From the NCBI GenBank assembly GCA_050329975.1, contig JBHJOG010000212.1, positions 1 to 15,290 on the forward strand: DNA of 15,290 bases, read 5' to 3'. Of this stretch, positions 13,532 through 15,290 are shown piece by piece. Every line of letters starts with the position of its first letter. Position 1 is the stretch's first letter. The DNA is from CALKHQ01 sp050329975. Lineage in GTDB: Bacteria; Pseudomonadota; Alphaproteobacteria; CALKHQ01. A program made the position numbers and the translations under genes. The notes beneath the pieces are model-generated. The model saw only the letters and a program-made list of their open reading frames with translations, did no database searches and was not told the DNA's origin.

Positions 13532-14896
13532 TCACGCGCGCGCCGCCGCGATGGCCGAGTCGATGGCGGCGGCGACACCAGCGACGATGCGGTCGAGATG
13601 GCCCTCGTCGATGATGAACGGCGGGGCGAGCAGGATATGGTCGCCCGCCTGCCCGTCGATGGTGCCGCCCATCGGGTAGACCATCAGCCCGTCGGCCATC
13701 GCCGCCTGCTTGATCCGGGCGTGCAGCCGCAGCTGCGGGTCGAACGGCGCGCGGGTCTCGCGGTCGGAGACCAGCTCCAGCCCGCGGAACAGGCCGCGGC
13801 CGCGGATGTCGCCGACGTGCGGATGCTGGCCGAGCCGCGCCTGCAGCCGCGCGTCGAGTCCCTCGCCCAGCCCGCGCACCCGCGCGAGCAGCCCGTCGCG
13901 GTCGATCACCTGCTGCACCGCCAGGGCCGCGGCGCAGGCGGTCGGGTGGCCCATATAGGTGTGGCCGTGCTGGAAGAAGCCGGAGCCGGCGGCGATGGCG
14001 TCGACCAGGTGGCTGCCCACCAGCACCGCGCCGATCGGCTGGTAGCCGGCGCCGAGCCCCTTGGCCATCGCCAGCAGGTCGGGGACCACGCCGTCCTCCT
14101 CGCAGGCGAAGCGCCAGCCGGTGCGCCCCATGCCGCACATCACCTCGTCGAGGATCAGCAGCACGCCGTGGCGGTCGCAGATCTCGCGGATACGCTTCAG
14201 GTAGCCGGGGACGGCCGGCACCGCACCGGCGGTCGCCCCGACCACCGGCTCGGCGAGAAAGGCGAGCACGCTCTCTGGACCGAGCTCGGCTATCTTCGCC
14301 TCCAGCTGGTCGGCGGCGCGCAGGCCGTAGGCCTCGAGGCTCTCCCCCTCGTAGCGCTCGCGATAGGGGTAGCAGGGCGCGATCTGGTGGGTTTCGATCA
14401 GCAGCGGCTCGAACGGCTGCCGCCGCCACAGGTTGCCGCCGGCGGCGAGCGCCCCCAGCGTGTTGCCGTGGTAGCTCTGGCGCCGGCTGATGATATGCCG
14501 GCGTGCGGGCTGGCCGATCTCCAGGCAGTATTGCCGGGCCAGCTTCAGCGACGCCTCCATCGCCTCCGAGCCGCCGGAGACGAAGTAGACCCGGTCGAGC
14601 GCGCAGGCCGCGTCCTGCGGCATCGGCGCGGCGGCGACCAGCAGGTCGGCCAGCGCTTCCATCGCCGGGTTGGTGAAGAAGCCGCTATGGGCATATGCGA
14701 GCGCATCCAGCTGCGCCTTGATCGCGGCGATCACGTCCGGATGGGAGTGGCCGAGGCACGACACCGCCGCCCCGCCGGACGCATCCAGGTAGCGCTTGCC
14801 GGTGCTGTCGATCACATAGGGCCCGTCGCCGCGGACGGCGATCGGCAGCTCCATCCGGCTGTGGCGGTGCAGGACGTGGCTGTCGGCGGCGCGCAT
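13532..14896 (-). CDS. Class III PLP-dependent aminotransferase
   Basis: The 454-residue product is a fold-type I, class III aminotransferase (omega-amino acid, GABA, beta-alanine group). SGGSEAMEASLKLAR (107-121) binds the PLP phosphate. YHGNT (142-146) stacks on the cofactor. LILDEVMCGMGRTG (247-260) holds D250, which pairs with the pyridine nitrogen. K279 in AMAKGLGAGYQPIGA forms the Schiff base. HTYMGHPTACAAALA lies further on, and RGRGLFRGLE is near the C-terminal domain. The length is normal and no key residue is missing. It would move an amino group from an omega- or beta-amino acid, or an amine, to pyruvate or 2-oxoglutarate. It is the first gene of the proposed BKACE/TRAP operon, which suggests that its product is the keto acid used by the next enzyme. 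The ribosome binding site is weak (GGATCCCGAG region). Confidence 0.95.
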   Translation of the reverse strand: MRAADSHVLHRHSRMELPIAVRGDGPYVIDSTGKRYLDASGGAAVSCLGHSHPDVIAAIKAQLDALAYAHSGFFTNPAMEALADLLVAAAPMPQDAACALDRVYFVSGGSEAMEASLKLARQYCLEIGQPARRHIISRRQSYHGNTLGALAAGGNLWRRQPFEPLLIETHQIAPCYPYRERYEGESLEAYGLRAADQLEAKIAELGPESVLAFLAEPVVGATAGAVPAVPGYLKRIREICDRHGVLLILDEVMCGMGRTGWRFACEEDGVVPDLLAMAKGLGAGYQPIGAVLVGSHLVDAIAAGSGFFQHGHTYMGHPTACAAALAVQQVIDRDGLLARVRGLGEGLDARLQARLGQHPHVGDIRGRGLFRGLELVSDRETRAPFDPQLRLHARIKQAAMADGLMVYPMGGTIDGQAGDHILLAPPFIIDEGHLDRIVAGVAAAIDSAIAAARA

Positions 14897-14951
14897 GGCT
14901 CGGGATCCGGTCCTGGTGGCGGGACCGCGACCCTAGCGCGGCTGCGGATGC

Positions 14952-14979
14952 CCCGCAACGCGGGCACCCGGCGCGGGTG
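14952..14979. promoter_or_regulatory. Two adjacent inverted repeats upstream of the catabolic operon
   Basis: CCCGC-AAC-GCGGG (14952-14964) and CACCCG-GCG-CGGGTG (14965-14979) lie side by side in the 169-bp divergent gap between the aminotransferase and the Lys-rich gene. Both are perfect. They are 55-85 bases upstream of the aminotransferase start and could be an operator or leader hairpins. I see no convincing -35/-10 pair for either direction. Confidence 0.35.
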
Positions 14980-15065
14980 TTGCCGGCATGCCTCAGAGTC
15001 GCTCGGTAACCGATTGGCAAGAATAGAGATGGCGGGACCGGGCCCGGCGGCGCTATGACGAGTCC

Positions 15066-15290
15066 ATGGCAAAGGCTGGCGAGTCTCGCAGGAAATCCGG
15101 CGGCAAGGCCGCAGCAGGCAAGCCGCGCGCGCGCAAGCCCGCGGCCAAGGCCGCCCCTGCGAAGAAGGCGCCGGCAAAACGCAAGCCTCCAGCCAAACCC
15201 AAGTCTCCCGCCAAGCGCGCCGCGCCGGCCTGGCCGGCGGGGAAACGGCCCGCCAGGCCGCCCGCCCGGCGCCGGCCGCCATCGACCCGG
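15066..15290 (+). CDS. Start of a gene with a Lys/Ala/Pro-rich tail (partial)
   Basis: From ATG at 15066 the frame stays open to the window edge, giving 75 residues and no stop. The protein begins MAKAGESRRKSGGKAAAGK and continues as a low-complexity run of K, R, A and P, with about a third Lys plus Arg. PAK/PAAK-type units resemble the C-terminal tail of histone H1 or AlgP/Hc1-like proteins. Such a tail is disordered and can bind nucleic acid. It can also be the cytoplasmic N-terminal tail of a membrane protein, for example a class A penicillin-binding protein. The rest of the gene is needed to tell. No clear ribosome binding site is seen. A second ATG at 15055 opens a different, Arg/Pro-rich frame that looks non-coding. 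It is divergent from the aminotransferase operon. Confidence 0.6.
   Translation, partial: MAKAGESRRKSGGKAAAGKPRARKPAAKAAPAKKAPAKRKPPAKPKSPAKRAAPAWPAGKRPARPPARRRPPSTR

Noticed and set aside
13598..15058. Plus-strand frame of 486 codons opposite the aminotransferase
   Set aside because: Antisense shadow of a gene with intact catalytic motifs; the product has no recognisable domain.

Overview
The window is uniformly GC-rich and densely coded, with codon use typical of a high-GC alphaproteobacterium. The TAXI-type TRAP system with a fused permease, the BKACE-family enzyme and the ArsR/SRPBCC pair suggest a Rhodospirillales-like soil or aquatic heterotroph. That placement is inferred from style and gene content, not from a marker gene. 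I see no rRNA, tRNA, CRISPR array, insertion sequence or phage gene. The one compositional break is an AT-rich intergenic island at about 7,935-8,110.

Left part (1-3,500). A small exported protein of unknown function (111-506) and a cytoplasmic SxxK serine hydrolase (544-1650) lie on the plus strand. Next comes a compact regulatory unit. A minus-strand ArsR-family repressor (1663-2004) is divergent from a plus-strand pair encoding an SRPBCC/AHSA1 protein (2049-2537) and a VOC-fold protein (2549-2908). A perfect 8-bp inverted repeat lies inside the spacer of the likely promoter of that pair and covers the start of the repressor gene, which suggests ArsR control of both directions. An NADPH-dependent FMN reductase-like gene (2949-3500, minus) converges on the VOC gene.

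Middle part (3,607-7,825, minus strand). Read in transcription order: a family 2 glycosyltransferase, an extended-SDR NAD-dependent sugar epimerase/dehydratase, a polysaccharide deacetylase-like protein with a TTG start, and an RTX protein made almost wholly of calcium-binding nonapeptides. A good sigma70-like promoter (TTGACA, 17-bp spacer) lies in the AT-rich island upstream. This looks like a surface-glycan gene group with a secreted calcium-binding partner. No type I exporter or polymer export gene is in view.

Right part (8,123-14,896, minus strand). Read in transcription order: a class III PLP aminotransferase, a BKACE (DUF849) beta-keto acid cleavage enzyme, a TAXI-type TRAP binding protein, and a very large fused TRAP permease with a C-terminal DUF3394-like domain. 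A stable stem-loop separates the binding-protein gene from the permease gene, and a perfect 8-bp stem-loop follows the permease stop. The set reads as one catabolic operon: import an amine-bearing substrate, transaminate it to a beta-keto acid, then cleave that with acetyl-CoA. The substrate cannot be told from the sequence.

The right edge holds the start of a divergent plus-strand gene (15066 onward) whose first 75 residues are a Lys/Ala/Pro-rich, disordered, histone H1-like tail.
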